Notes under the pieces: model-generated
Told to the model about the DNA's origin: nothing
The model's input: the letters and a program-made list of their open reading frames with translations, nothing else
The model's database searches: none
Made by a program: the position numbers and the translations under genes
Shown here: positions 15,215-23,619 of the stretch, piece after piece
How the letters are laid out: each line of letters starts with the position of its first letter
Numbering within the stretch: the first letter of the stretch is position 1
Source: CAZODA01 sp964578485
Lineage (GTDB): Bacteria; Bacteroidota; Bacteroidia; Bacteroidales; Marinilabiliaceae
Assembly: GCA_964578485.1 (NCBI GenBank)
Contig: CAZODA010000011.1
Coordinates: 1 to 64,000 of the forward strand
Reading direction: 5' to 3'
Length of the DNA stretch: 64,000 nucleotides

Positions 15215-16264
15215 ATGATAAAAGTATTTGAAGGTGATATGATGCAATCTGGGGCGGAAGCCTTAGTAAATACAGTAAACACCGTAGGTGTAATGGGAAA
15301 AGGAATTGCCTTGCAATTTAAAGAAGCTTTTCCAAGCAACAACAAAGCATACATAGATGCTTGTAAAAATAAAGAGTTAGAAATCGGCAAACTCTTAGCT
15401 ATATGGGATGAAAATTTACAATTAGGCAGAAAACTTATCATAAATTTTCCCACAAAAACGCATTGGCGTTACCCCTCAAAATATGAATACATTGAAAAGG
15501 GGTTAATTGCTTTGCGTGAATTACTACAAAAAGAAAAAATTAAAAGTATTGCAATTCCACCATTAGGATGTGGCAATGGAGGTTTAGATTGGAATAAAGT
15601 AAAACCGATGATTGAACAAGCATTAAGTGGGTTAGATATAGAAATTATGATTTATGAACCTAATGCAGCAATTAAAGCCATCTTACAAAAACAAGAAGTG
15701 AAAAAAGAAATAAAATTGACACCTGCTCGCGCATCATTACTTTATGCTTTGTTTGCTTTTGAAAGCATGGGCGAATACAGCAGTTTATTTGCGGCAAACA
15801 AATTAGCGTATTTCTTACAAAGAAAAGGACAAAAATTGAATCTTGACTTTAAACCTCATTATTATGGCCCTTACGCCATTGGTGTAGAAAAGGTACTTTA
15901 TCATTTGAATGGGGTTTACTTAAAAGGTATGGAACAAGGAAATGCAAAACCGTTTGAACCCCTACAATTAAATTATGAAAAATGGGACGAGATAAAGCAA
16001 TATATTAATACAGAACTTTCTTTTGAAGATGAGCAACGTGTAAAAAGTCTTATTCAATTTTTAGCAGGGTTTACTTCAGAGCTTTCATTAGAAATTTTAG
16101 CAACAGTTGATTTTATAGTTGCACAAAACCCGCGGTATAGTATTGATGAAGTAATAAACGCAATTACTAATTGGAACATACGAAAGAAAGAATTGTTCAA
16201 ACGTGAACATGTTCAAGCGTCTTATGATTATCTTAAAAATTATTCTTCCGGCTTGTTTGTATAA
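15215..16264 (+). CDS. darG: DarG-like macrodomain antitoxin
   Basis: 349 residues. An N-terminal macrodomain (1-150): GDMMQSGAEALVNTVNTVGV, then MGKGIALQF and PPLGCGNGGLDW, which binds ADP-ribose and removes it from DNA. The C-terminal half (about 165-349), helical and starting LTPARASLLYALFAFES, corresponds to the domain of DarG that binds and neutralises DarT directly. It overlaps the family's usual length of about 350. One-base spacing from darT implies one transcript. Confidence 0.88.
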   Translation: MIKVFEGDMMQSGAEALVNTVNTVGVMGKGIALQFKEAFPSNNKAYIDACKNKELEIGKLLAIWDENLQLGRKLIINFPTKTHWRYPSKYEYIEKGLIALRELLQKEKIKSIAIPPLGCGNGGLDWNKVKPMIEQALSGLDIEIMIYEPNAAIKAILQKQEVKKEIKLTPARASLLYALFAFESMGEYSSLFAANKLAYFLQRKGQKLNLDFKPHYYGPYAIGVEKVLYHLNGVYLKGMEQGNAKPFEPLQLNYEKWDEIKQYINTELSFEDEQRVKSLIQFLAGFTSELSLEILATVDFIVAQNPRYSIDEVINAITNWNIRKKELFKREHVQASYDYLKNYSSGLFV

Positions 16265-16303
16265 ATTAAGTTGAACGACAACCGAAAAATAATAAAGCAC
16301 GAA

Positions 16304-16436
16304 CCCCCAACAAACAGTTTGGCGTTATGGTGGGTAAAGTGCTTCGATTGAATATTTTCGGTTTATCGAAAATTCGTTCTTCGGTTGAAGTTTATCGGTA
16401 AAATCCGCCCTACCTCAAGCCGCCAAGACGTTATGA
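16304..16436 (+). repeat. attC-like site 13
   Basis: About 133 bp. Left core CCCCCAAC (16304-16311) loosely matches the GTTAGGCGG before the DarTG cassette. Stem AGTTTGGCG/CGCCAAGACG. Centre TTGAAGTTTATCGGTAAAAT is shared with sites 1 and 4. Right core GTTATGA (16430-16436). Confidence 0.72.
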
Positions 16437-16475
16437 GAGAGTTTAAAGAACATGCTAAGGAATAAATTTTTTTCA

Positions 16476-16515
16476 ACAACAAAGTTGTACTATAGTGAAA
16501 CTTTAAATATCTTTG
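16476..16515 (+). promoter_or_regulatory. promoter and overlapping palindrome of the orphan XRE gene
   Basis: TTG (16485-16487), a 20-base spacer and TATCTTTG (16508-16515) fit the Bacteroidetes promoter consensus closely. The -33 element lies in the palindrome ACAACAAAGTTGT (16476-16488), a likely operator. The expected transcription start is within a few bases of the ATG at 16522, so the mRNA may be leaderless. Confidence 0.65.
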
Positions 16516-16521
16516 TAATTA

Positions 16522-16821
16522 ATGAAAAATGAAAATATACTTAGTTTATCCGAATTTAAAGATAAAAATTACGGTAGGCGAGGTGCAAAAAATCGTGAGG
16601 AACTAGAATCAGGATATAAAGATTTTAAAATTGGAGCTCTGCTTCTACAGGCTCGACTCGAAAAAGGTTTGACTCAAGAACAACTTGCAGAAAAAGTTGG
16701 TATGAATAAATCCTATATTTCAAAAATTGAAAATAATATAAAAGAGGTACGTCTTTCAACGCTAAAAAAGATAATTGAATTAGGTCTTGGTGGCTCACTA
16801 GATTTAATAGTAAAGATATAA
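16522..16821 (+). CDS. orphan XRE-family regulator (HigA-like)
   Basis: 99 residues: a charged N-terminal segment (NILSLSEFKDKNYG) and a C-terminal helix-turn-helix (GLTQEQLAEKVGMNKSYISK then IENN). The layout is that of antitoxins from HigBA-type pairs, but no toxin gene lies before or after it in the cassette. The palindrome over its own promoter suggests autoregulation. It may act on a toxin elsewhere or as a simple regulator. Confidence 0.82.
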   Translation: MKNENILSLSEFKDKNYGRRGAKNREELESGYKDFKIGALLLQARLEKGLTQEQLAEKVGMNKSYISKIENNIKEVRLSTLKKIIELGLGGSLDLIVKI

Positions 16822-16827
16822 CAAACC

Positions 16828-16961
16828 CTTTCATAACAAGCATTAGGCTCTAGCCATAATAATTGCTTCGTATTAACATTCTTGCTAGAAATAAATTTGT
16901 ATCTTCGTTTATAACTATATGTTAAAATGTGGCCGAGAGCTTAGTTGCTAAACCGTTAGCC
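16828..16961 (+). repeat. attC-like site 14
   Basis: About 134 bp. Left core CTTTCATAAC (16828-16837) is complementary in 9 of 10 positions to GTTATGAGAG at 16430. Stem AGGCTCTAGCC/GGCCGAGAGC. Right core GTTAGCC (16955-16961). Confidence 0.8.
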
Positions 16962-17005
16962 ATCATGTTAAAAAACAGTATTAACTCATCACTCAATTGC
17001 TTTAT

Positions 17006-18053
17006 ATGAAACTAAAGAGACTTGTTTTATTTGTATTACTGAGCTCAACGGGGATATTATACGCACAAACAGATTTTAGACCCGGCTATATTATTAAAAC
17101 AATTGGAGATACAATATTTGGACAGATTGATTATCGTGGTGATATATTAATGAGCAAGGTTTGCAGGTTCAAAGATAAAGAGAGTGAAATTACAGAGTAT
17201 TACCCAAATGATATTACGGCATACAGATTTATCGATAGCAAATACTATGTATCCAGAGAGCTTAATAAAAAACAAGTATTTCTTGAATACTTGATTAAAG
17301 GGGAAATTAATATTTACTACATGCGAGATGGTATTGGAGATCATTACTATCTCGATAAGGAAGATGTGAAATTGACCGAAATTCCATATGAAGAGGGGAT
17401 TAAATACGTTGATAATAAACAAGTGTTTTATGAATCAAAAAAGCACATAGGAGTACTTAATTATTATATGCAAGATGTTGCAGGGTTTCAGTCTAAGATA
17501 AGTTCTGGTAAAAAAACCGGAGCACCGAAGCTTGATAAAATTGGCAGAAGATTACCATTATGCTGTTTGTGAAGGAGAAGATTGTATTATTTATGAGAAA
17601 TCAGCTCCATTCATTAAAATTCTACCAGAAATGATAGCAGGTATGATAAAGTATTCAAATATTGAGGATTTGAATGATAAACCTTTTATGCATGCCGGTA
17701 TCATTGGTCACATATGGATGCCTAGGAATAACGAGAAAATGTACTTTCGAACAGGAGTACTTTTCTCGCAACTTGACTTTAAGGGAGAGAAAAAAAACTA
17801 TTATAAGATACCTTGCCAAATAGAGTATATTTACCCTAAAGATATCTTTAGACCAAGAATTGCATACGGATTGAATTTTTATATACCGCGTTATCGAACA
17901 GTTTCTTTGGATATTGGAGCAAACATAAAATTATCGGAAACATTCTTTTTAAGCGCAACTTCAGATATTGAATTTAATCCTACAATGATGATTGTACCTA
18001 AGAGCATGCTTTCGTATTCTTTAAAACTGGGATTATTTATTATTATTAAATAA
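17006..18053 (+). pseudogene. exported protein of unknown function, broken by a one-base frameshift
   Basis: The ATG at 17006 opens a signal peptide (MKLKRLVLF..., ending YAQ) and about 170 residues (RPGYIIKTIGDTIFGQIDYR, KDKESEITEYYPNDITAYRF). The frame is lost at a run of seven A (17510-17516). In the other frame the protein resumes smoothly as GKKPEHRSLIKLAEDYHYA and ends as a beta-barrel-like domain at 18053. One fewer A gives a continuous protein of about 349 residues. This type of exported protein is common in Bacteroidota and has no known function. It may be a sequencing error, a real mutation or a slippage site. Confidence 0.8.
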
Positions 18054-18060
18054 TGCACGA

Positions 18061-18085
18061 ATGGCTAACACGCGGTATAGTCAAA
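18061..18085 (+). repeat. attC-like site 15, left half only (right end of array)
   Basis: ATGGCTAAC (18061-18069) is exactly complementary to GTTAGCCAT at 16955, and the following ACGCGGTATAG resembles the start of site 8 (ACACGCAGTATTG). No right half follows; the porin gene ends 12 bp later. This marks the array boundary. Confidence 0.7.
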
Positions 18086-18096
18086 ATGGCTCTTTC

Positions 18097-20178
18097 TTAA
18101 TCATAAAAATTCCATGATATACCAAATCTTATTTCTCGGGGATTAGCAGGATAACTTATAGTATGGAAAAAATTATTGTTGGGAATACCTTCATTTACAT
18201 GATCAATTTTAATGAATATCCTGGCCCTTTTTAATTGCATATTTAGAAAAACATCCACAAAGGGATAATCCCCTACCTTTCTTATGTCTTGTGCATAAAA
18301 CTGTCCTGTTGCCGGCATGTAGGCCGGTGCATACCATTTTGAATTATATCTTAGATCAAATCCTAACTGAAAAAAGAGTACTTTATAAAGAGTGTTCTCA
18401 TAGTAAAAAGAACTGTAAATCGACCACTCAGGAAGCGGCACTATATTAGAATGGCTGCTAAGCTGATATAAAACAGTATTGTGGTTATTAAAATTCCCTA
18501 AAGAGAAGTGTTTTAAAAGCCGTATTTCTAAAAGTTTAATCAAAGCATTTGTCTGTGCTGGCATTGCTTCATTGTTCCAGTAGAAATAGTCGTTTATGAA
18601 CCTTGTTTCAGCAGTCAACTCAAATCTTCTGGTTGGAATTAAAGCCCCTCCTTTTATGCGCAATGTTTTTACCTGAGTGAAACGCTCATTCCATATAAAG
18701 TGATTTGAAGTATAACGATTTTGAAAAAATCCTGGACTGATAAGATAAAGTCCACCATCAGCAAAAATCCCGGCAGTATCTTTTTTTATCCTAAAATTGC
18801 TATTTATAGCTCCTGTTAATTCGGAATCACCGGCTCTGTATCCTTGAAAATACAATTTCATTCCTGCATTCCATTTAAATATTTCGCCAAGATTTTTAAA
18901 TAGCTGACCTCCTATTAAGGTTGATGTTAATGTTGAGTCGCCATATATATAGGTTGGGGGAGTTTTTGCATCTCCTTTTTCAAGCGGAATCACAGGAAAT
19001 TTAAAAACTTCAATATCGTTTGTAATAAATGCTCTTAATCCGAATTGTAGAATGGGGTTCGCCTCTTCATTAAATTTTAATTGAAAAGTATTTTTTATTG
19101 AGGTATAATAAAGATAATCACGAGTTTGTGTAGTATCAATAAAAATATTTTTATAAAATGGTAGGTCTGAAACTACATAATATTGTGGCAGGTCCTCAAT
19201 TCTGTGTTTACGTCTATTTCTATCTAAATGGAAGCTATGTAAAGCTGTTCCGACCGGAAGTTTTAATTCTTCATCGCTTCTTCGGCTTATTGTTACATTG
19301 CCAATATTAAGAGCTTGATTTATATATAATTGATGGTTGTCAATTCGGTTTGTAGCGGTATAAAAATTAACCGGAATGTTTTCTTTTTGTTCGTAATTAT
19401 AGGTTTGAGGATTGAAAATATAATCGTCATCAACAATTCCGGCATTTTCGTTCTGGTCGGTTTTGTTATACACATAAGATCCATGTACCTCGTATTTGTT
19501 ACCCGAGTAGCTTGAAAAAAATCTAAAATGACGGTTATCTACTCTTTGTGCTTCATATTTTCCGATGGAAGATATTAATTTATAATCAAAGCCTGCATTC
19601 CATTGTTTGTTGATGTTTTGGGTAAACAAAACTCCTGCTACTTCTTCTGATCTTCGTTTGGGACTGCTATATTGATAATAAAGATTAGTATAGGGGGTAT
19701 AGGTATTGTAATAACGCCATGAATCAGGTTGTTTAAAAAAATTACTCAGATTATCTGCAAATAAGAAGCGGCTGTATAGGGGCATTTCTGAAACCATTGC
19801 AGCTTTCCAGGGTGCACCTGTATTTCCTAACTGGACATTAGCCTGCGCCTCTTTATAGGCAGGGTTATGTATTTGAAAACTTTGAGAAAGAGTGTCTATC
19901 GGTATTGTATCTTTTCGACTACCCGTATCTTTTAAAAGCCAGTTTTTTATTTTATGACTACTTGTTGGCTTTTCATGTGATTCATCTATGGTAGTATCAT
20001 CAACATCTAAGTTTTCACCAGAATTCGACAGCAGCATGTCGGGATCTTCTTCCCAAACTTGCTCGCTATATGATGACAAATGCCTGCTCAGGTGTTTTTC
20101 TTTTGTAAGAGCCTGAACATCAGTCGTTGTAGTGGCTGAGTATATAATAACTAATATTGAAAGCAGAATTTTTCTCAT
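18097..20178 (-). CDS. putative outer-membrane porin (Bacteroidetes family)
   Basis: About 693 residues from the ATG at 20178; an in-frame TTG at 20187 is less likely. Signal peptide (MRKILLSILVIIYS), a disordered acidic and Ser/Thr-rich region to about residue 115, then a long beta-barrel with alternating aromatic strands (TPYTNLYYQYSSPKRRSEE, FLFADNLSNFF) ending in an aromatic residue-containing strand FGISWNFYD, the usual outer-membrane barrel signal. It matches the 'putative porin' family of Bacteroidota; the transported solute is unknown. It converges on the cassette array. Confidence 0.78.
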   Translation of the reverse strand: MRKILLSILVIIYSATTTTDVQALTKEKHLSRHLSSYSEQVWEEDPDMLLSNSGENLDVDDTTIDESHEKPTSSHKIKNWLLKDTGSRKDTIPIDTLSQSFQIHNPAYKEAQANVQLGNTGAPWKAAMVSEMPLYSRFLFADNLSNFFKQPDSWRYYNTYTPYTNLYYQYSSPKRRSEEVAGVLFTQNINKQWNAGFDYKLISSIGKYEAQRVDNRHFRFFSSYSGNKYEVHGSYVYNKTDQNENAGIVDDDYIFNPQTYNYEQKENIPVNFYTATNRIDNHQLYINQALNIGNVTISRRSDEELKLPVGTALHSFHLDRNRRKHRIEDLPQYYVVSDLPFYKNIFIDTTQTRDYLYYTSIKNTFQLKFNEEANPILQFGLRAFITNDIEVFKFPVIPLEKGDAKTPPTYIYGDSTLTSTLIGGQLFKNLGEIFKWNAGMKLYFQGYRAGDSELTGAINSNFRIKKDTAGIFADGGLYLISPGFFQNRYTSNHFIWNERFTQVKTLRIKGGALIPTRRFELTAETRFINDYFYWNNEAMPAQTNALIKLLEIRLLKHFSLGNFNNHNTVLYQLSSHSNIVPLPEWSIYSSFYYENTLYKVLFFQLGFDLRYNSKWYAPAYMPATGQFYAQDIRKVGDYPFVDVFLNMQLKRARIFIKIDHVNEGIPNNNFFHTISYPANPREIRFGISWNFYD

Positions 20179-20358
20179 GCTTGGCAAATATATTGAAAAT
20201 TAAAATAACTGAGCTCACCAAAATCAGATTGCTTTTTTCATTTTTTTAAAATTTGAATATATCATATTTAAATTGTTTTTACTGCATTAGAATAAATTGT
20301 AATTTTAAATAATCTTTTTTAAAGTTTTATGAAAAGTGAATTTAAAACAAAGTAAATT

Positions 20359-20883
20359 ATGGCCTTGATAAAGTCAGTGAGGGGATTTACTCCCGTGATA
20401 GGTAAAAATGTATTCTTAGCTGATAATGCCACCATTATTGGTGATGTAATTATTGGTGATAATTGTAGTATTTGGTTTAATGCGGTTTTAAGAGGCGATG
20501 TTAATCCTATTAGAATTGGGAACAGGGTGAATATACAGGATGGAGCCGTATTACACACTTTATATAAAAAATCCGTCGTCGAAATAGGAGATGATGTTTC
20601 GATAGGGCATAATGTAACCATACACGGAGCTAAAATTGAATCTTATTCACTGATTGGGATAGGATCAACAATTTTGGATCATGCAATTATTGGAAGCAAT
20701 TCAATTATTGCAGCTAATTCTTTGGTATTAACTGGGACTATTGTAGAATCCGGTACAATTTATGGCGGAATTCCCGCAAAAAAAATCAAAGATATTGAGC
20801 CGGAACAAACTAGGGAAATGATACTGCGAATTGCAGAAAATTATTTAATGTATGCAGCTTGGTATAATCAAAATGAAGATTAA
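20359..20883 (+). CDS. gamma-class carbonic anhydrase-like hexapeptide protein
   Basis: 174 residues, the family's typical length, made of left-handed beta-helix hexapeptide repeats (DNATIIGDVIIGDNCSIW, IGSNSIIAANSLVL). The three zinc-binding histidines of the family are present: AVLHTL (His66) and SIGHNVTIHG (His84, His89). The C-terminal helix includes YLMYAAWY. Members are cytosolic trimers; some have carbonic anhydrase activity and others do not. It converges with murI, with only 4 bp between them. Confidence 0.88.
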   Translation: MALIKSVRGFTPVIGKNVFLADNATIIGDVIIGDNCSIWFNAVLRGDVNPIRIGNRVNIQDGAVLHTLYKKSVVEIGDDVSIGHNVTIHGAKIESYSLIGIGSTILDHAIIGSNSIIAANSLVLTGTIVESGTIYGGIPAKKIKDIEPEQTREMILRIAENYLMYAAWYNQNED

Positions 20884-20887
20884 TAAA

Positions 20888-21718
20888 TTAGAGTGATGAC
20901 TCAATTCGTTCAGCTTTAATTTTTTGCTTGATGAATAGTTCTGCAGTTTGTTCAAATTTTTCAAGTGATTCTGAAGTATAAAAATGGCGTGAACCATTTT
21001 TAGATATTCTTTCATTCATTTCAGGATGTCGGGATAGATAATTATCAAGACTTTTTGCGACAATTTTTCCTTGTTCCAGAATTTTAATGTCTTCCTTAAG
21101 ATATTGTTTAATAAGCGGAATTAATAGGGGATAATGAGTACAGCCCAGAATGATAGTATCAATTTTTGGATCTTGTCGGAAAAGATTTTCCAAATTTTTT
21201 TTAACAAAATAGTGGGCACCCGGTGAAAGGTGTTCATTATTTTCTACCAGAGGGACCCACATAGGGCAGGCCTCTTGTGTCACTATTATATTTGGGTGCA
21301 TTTTTTTAATTTCCAAAGGATATGATTCTGATGTAATAGTTCCGCTTGTTCCAAGGATACCAACATGTTTAGTTTGGCTGATATTCCCAAGTTCTTCAAC
21401 ACTTGGGCGTATAACTCCCAATACTCTGCGTGAGGGGAATGTTTTTGGCAGATCTTCCCTTTGTATGGTTCTTAGTGCCCTTGCTGATGCAGTATTGCAT
21501 GCCAATATTATCAAGGGCGCTCCTAAATCAAATAGTTTTAAAACGGCTTCGCGTGTATATTTATAAACAACTTCAAAAGAGCGACTTCCATATGGTGACC
21601 TTGCATTATCGCCATAGTATATAAAATCAAAAGTTGGAAAATACTCCAACAAATGACTTAGTACAGTAAGTCCTCCATATCCTGAATCAAAAACTGCTAT
21701 TGGGCCTGTTGATTGCAT
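20888..21718 (-). CDS. murI: glutamate racemase
   Basis: 276 residues. Converts L-glutamate to D-glutamate for peptidoglycan. Both catalytic cysteines are in place: ACNTAS (Cys74) and GCTHYPLL (Cys193). The N-terminal substrate motif AVFDSGYGGLTVL and YYGDNARSPYG are also intact. It follows the OmpH genes on the same strand but behind a terminator-like hairpin (21926-21963), so it may have its own transcript. Confidence 0.95.
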   Translation of the reverse strand: MQSTGPIAVFDSGYGGLTVLSHLLEYFPTFDFIYYGDNARSPYGSRSFEVVYKYTREAVLKLFDLGAPLIILACNTASARALRTIQREDLPKTFPSRRVLGVIRPSVEELGNISQTKHVGILGTSGTITSESYPLEIKKMHPNIIVTQEACPMWVPLVENNEHLSPGAHYFVKKNLENLFRQDPKIDTIILGCTHYPLLIPLIKQYLKEDIKILEQGKIVAKSLDNYLSRHPEMNERISKNGSRHFYTSESLEKFEQTAELFIKQKIKAERIESSL

Positions 21719-21925
21719 AATGCTTTTTTAATGAGAAGCACTAAAATAATTATTTCTTCAATACTTTTGTCTTTAGCCTACAATATAAATTTCTTTAACT
21801 TATTATTTCCCTAATTAGTGCTAGTATGATTTGAAGAATTAATTATAAATCATCTGTATGCTTATTGAGTTTGTAAAATGGCGACCTTAATTTTATAGGC
21901 CATTATGTTTTGATAAAGCAGCATA

Positions 21926-21963
21926 AATAAAAAAGCTGCCTGATTTTCAAAATAAGACAGCTT
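21926..21963 (-). terminator. rho-independent terminator after the ompH genes
   Basis: Read on the - strand: AAGCTGTC, a 15-base loop region, GGCAGCTT (one mismatch in an 8 bp stem), then TTTTTTATTT. Confidence 0.75.
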
Positions 21964-21992
21964 CTTTATTATATAAATATTATCTGTTTAAT

Positions 21993-22505
21993 TTAATTTA
22001 TTCCAAGTTCTTTTTTTACCAATGGTCCACAATCGACACTTGCATCGGAATGATATAATACAACTTGTGAACTAATGTCGAAAATATATATAAAGTTGTT
22101 TTCTGCACCTACGTTATCAATTGCTTTTTGTAATTTTTCAAGTATAGGTTGATACAGCTCTTGTTCTTTCCTTGATAATGTTTGTTGGGCCAAATTTTGA
22201 TAGTTTTGCAAGCGTTGCTCAATATCCTGAATTTCTTTTTCCATAGTTGTCCTTATCAGATCAGGCATAGTTTCACGTTCTGCAAGATATTCACGAAATT
22301 TTCTTTCGTGCTCTTCGCTCATCACCTGCATACGATTTTGAAGGGTTTGTGCTTCTTGCTGTAACTTTTGGTCGGCTTCCTGTTTTTCAGGCATAATAGT
22401 TATTAATTCCTGCATGTTGAGATGTCCGAATTTCAACTCTTGAGCAGATATTAATGGTGTAATCATAAAAAGAGTGATTACCGAAAGAAAATTTATTAAT
22501 TTCAT
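21993..22505 (-). CDS. OmpH/Skp-like periplasmic chaperone 1
   Basis: 170 residues with a signal peptide (ending SAQ), then GHLNMQELITIMPEKQEADQ, a long coiled-coil (about 40-125), and a C-terminal strand NFIYIFDISSQVVLYHS. Skp/OmpH trimers hold unfolded outer-membrane proteins in the periplasm and hand them to BamA. It is the last of three paralogues in a row (gaps 72 and 16 bp). Confidence 0.88.
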   Translation of the reverse strand: MKLINFLSVITLFMITPLISAQELKFGHLNMQELITIMPEKQEADQKLQQEAQTLQNRMQVMSEEHERKFREYLAERETMPDLIRTTMEKEIQDIEQRLQNYQNLAQQTLSRKEQELYQPILEKLQKAIDNVGAENNFIYIFDISSQVVLYHSDASVDCGPLVKKELGIN

Positions 22506-22577
22506 ATTATTTCATTTTTTGAATATACTTAAAGCAAATCATGAATTATTTCATGCAAGTTTTAATATTTTTTGTTT

Positions 22578-23093
22578 TTAAATTCCTAATTTTTCTTTTA
22601 CAAGTGGTGTTACGTCAGTGCTTAAATTTGATTGAAACACAGTAAGTCCCGAATTAACTTCAAAGATATATAAATAGCCGTTGTCATCTCCAACTTCTTT
22701 TATTACACTAAAAAGTTTATTTAAAACAGGAATTTGTAATTCTTCCTGTTTCATTTGTAAGGTTTGTTGAGCATTTACATAAAACTCCTGAACCCTTTGC
22801 TGTATTTCTGAATATTCTTGTTCTTTCGACTGCCTTTGTTCGGCAGTATATGTTTCATAATTTTTTTCGTATTCAAGCTCTATATTATTCAGTTCTTCCC
22901 TCATGGCAGTAAACTGGTTCTCAAGAGTTGTGGCTTCCTCATCCATTATTTTGCTGATGTTCTGATATTCGGGCATTAACAGAATGATATCTGCAACATT
23001 TACATGTCCAAATTTTAGATTTTGAGAATAAATCGTAAAGGAACTTATAAATATGCCAAGGATGGCCAATCCTGTAATCCTTTTTATTTTCAT
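22578..23093 (-). CDS. OmpH/Skp-like periplasmic chaperone 2
   Basis: 171 residues: signal peptide (ending YSQ), GHVNVADIILLMPEYQNISK, coiled-coil with many Glu/Gln, C-terminal GYLYIFEVNSGLTVFQSN. The LMPEY motif and the end are close to chaperone 1, showing a duplication. Middle gene of the ompH run. Confidence 0.88.
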   Translation of the reverse strand: MKIKRITGLAILGIFISSFTIYSQNLKFGHVNVADIILLMPEYQNISKIMDEEATTLENQFTAMREELNNIELEYEKNYETYTAEQRQSKEQEYSEIQQRVQEFYVNAQQTLQMKQEELQIPVLNKLFSVIKEVGDDNGYLYIFEVNSGLTVFQSNLSTDVTPLVKEKLGI

Positions 23094-23109
23094 TGAATTT
23101 TAATTTTAT

Positions 23110-23619
23110 TTATTTTTTATGACCCAATCTTTCTAAAACCTGGTTACTTCTGTCATGCTTAGGATCCAGGTATAATAATCCGCTTGCTAAATCAAATACT
23201 GCAGCCAAATCCTCTTCTCTTGCCATGTCCCTTATAACTGAAGTTATCTGTTCCTGAATAGGTTGGATTAAACTTTTTTGTTGTTTGGCCATTTCACCCT
23301 CTTCGCTAAAGTATTTGTGTTGCAGCAACTTAGCTTCTTTCTCTTTTTCAATAATTTCATCCTCCCGGCTGATACGCATCTCATTCGAAAGAAATACACT
23401 TTCTTTTTGGTAATTCTGATACATCCGGGCAACTTCCTGATATATGGCTTCAATTTCAGCTTGCCAGTTCTGAGACATCTGATTTAATTGCTCCTGAGCT
23501 GCTTGATATGCCGGTATATTTCGTAAAACATACTCCGTATCAACAAATGCATACTTTTGACTCCATACATTAATATGCATTGCACATAGGGCCAGCAAAA
23601 TTAAAATTGTTTTTTTCAT
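23110..23619 (-). CDS. OmpH/Skp-like periplasmic chaperone 3
   Basis: 169 residues: signal peptide (ending WSQ), KYAFVDTEYVLRNIPAYQAA, coiled-coil, then LAAVFDLASGLLYLDPKHD. The VDTEYVL...IP variant is the classic Bacteroidota OmpH start and differs from the GHxN type of the other two, so it is probably the ancestral copy. First gene of the run; in related genomes bamA lies directly upstream, whereas here an island of about 21 kb intervenes. Confidence 0.9.
   Translation of the reverse strand: MKKTILILLALCAMHINVWSQKYAFVDTEYVLRNIPAYQAAQEQLNQMSQNWQAEIEAIYQEVARMYQNYQKESVFLSNEMRISREDEIIEKEKEAKLLQHKYFSEEGEMAKQQKSLIQPIQEQITSVIRDMAREEDLAAVFDLASGLLYLDPKHDRSNQVLERLGHKK

Larger units (their letters stand above)
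1..18090 (+). mobile_element. integron-like gene cassette array (right part; integrase not in window)
   Basis: Seen: all intact genes point the same way, come in units of one to three, and are separated by attC-like sites of about 120-140 bp. For several cassettes the 7-10 bases just before the unit are the exact reverse complement of those just after it (8492/9623, 11129/11842, 11973/12713, 16955/18061; 9 of 10 at 16430/16828). This is what integron cassettes show, because the R'' and R' boxes of each attC come from one circular cassette. The sites also contain internal inverted repeats and a variable centre. Inference: a sedentary chromosomal integron or an integrase-less attC cluster. The array runs off the left edge, where an integrase would be expected, and ends against a core porin gene at about 18,090. 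Several junctions are damaged by an IS21 remnant and by a three-copy repeat. Confidence 0.8.

Noticed and set aside
1..18090. Prophage or conjugative element instead of a cassette array
   Set aside because: No capsid, portal, relaxase, T4SS or phage integrase gene is present. The Bro-N domain and XRE regulators alone are not enough, and the cassette-end complementarity argues for integron-type recombination.
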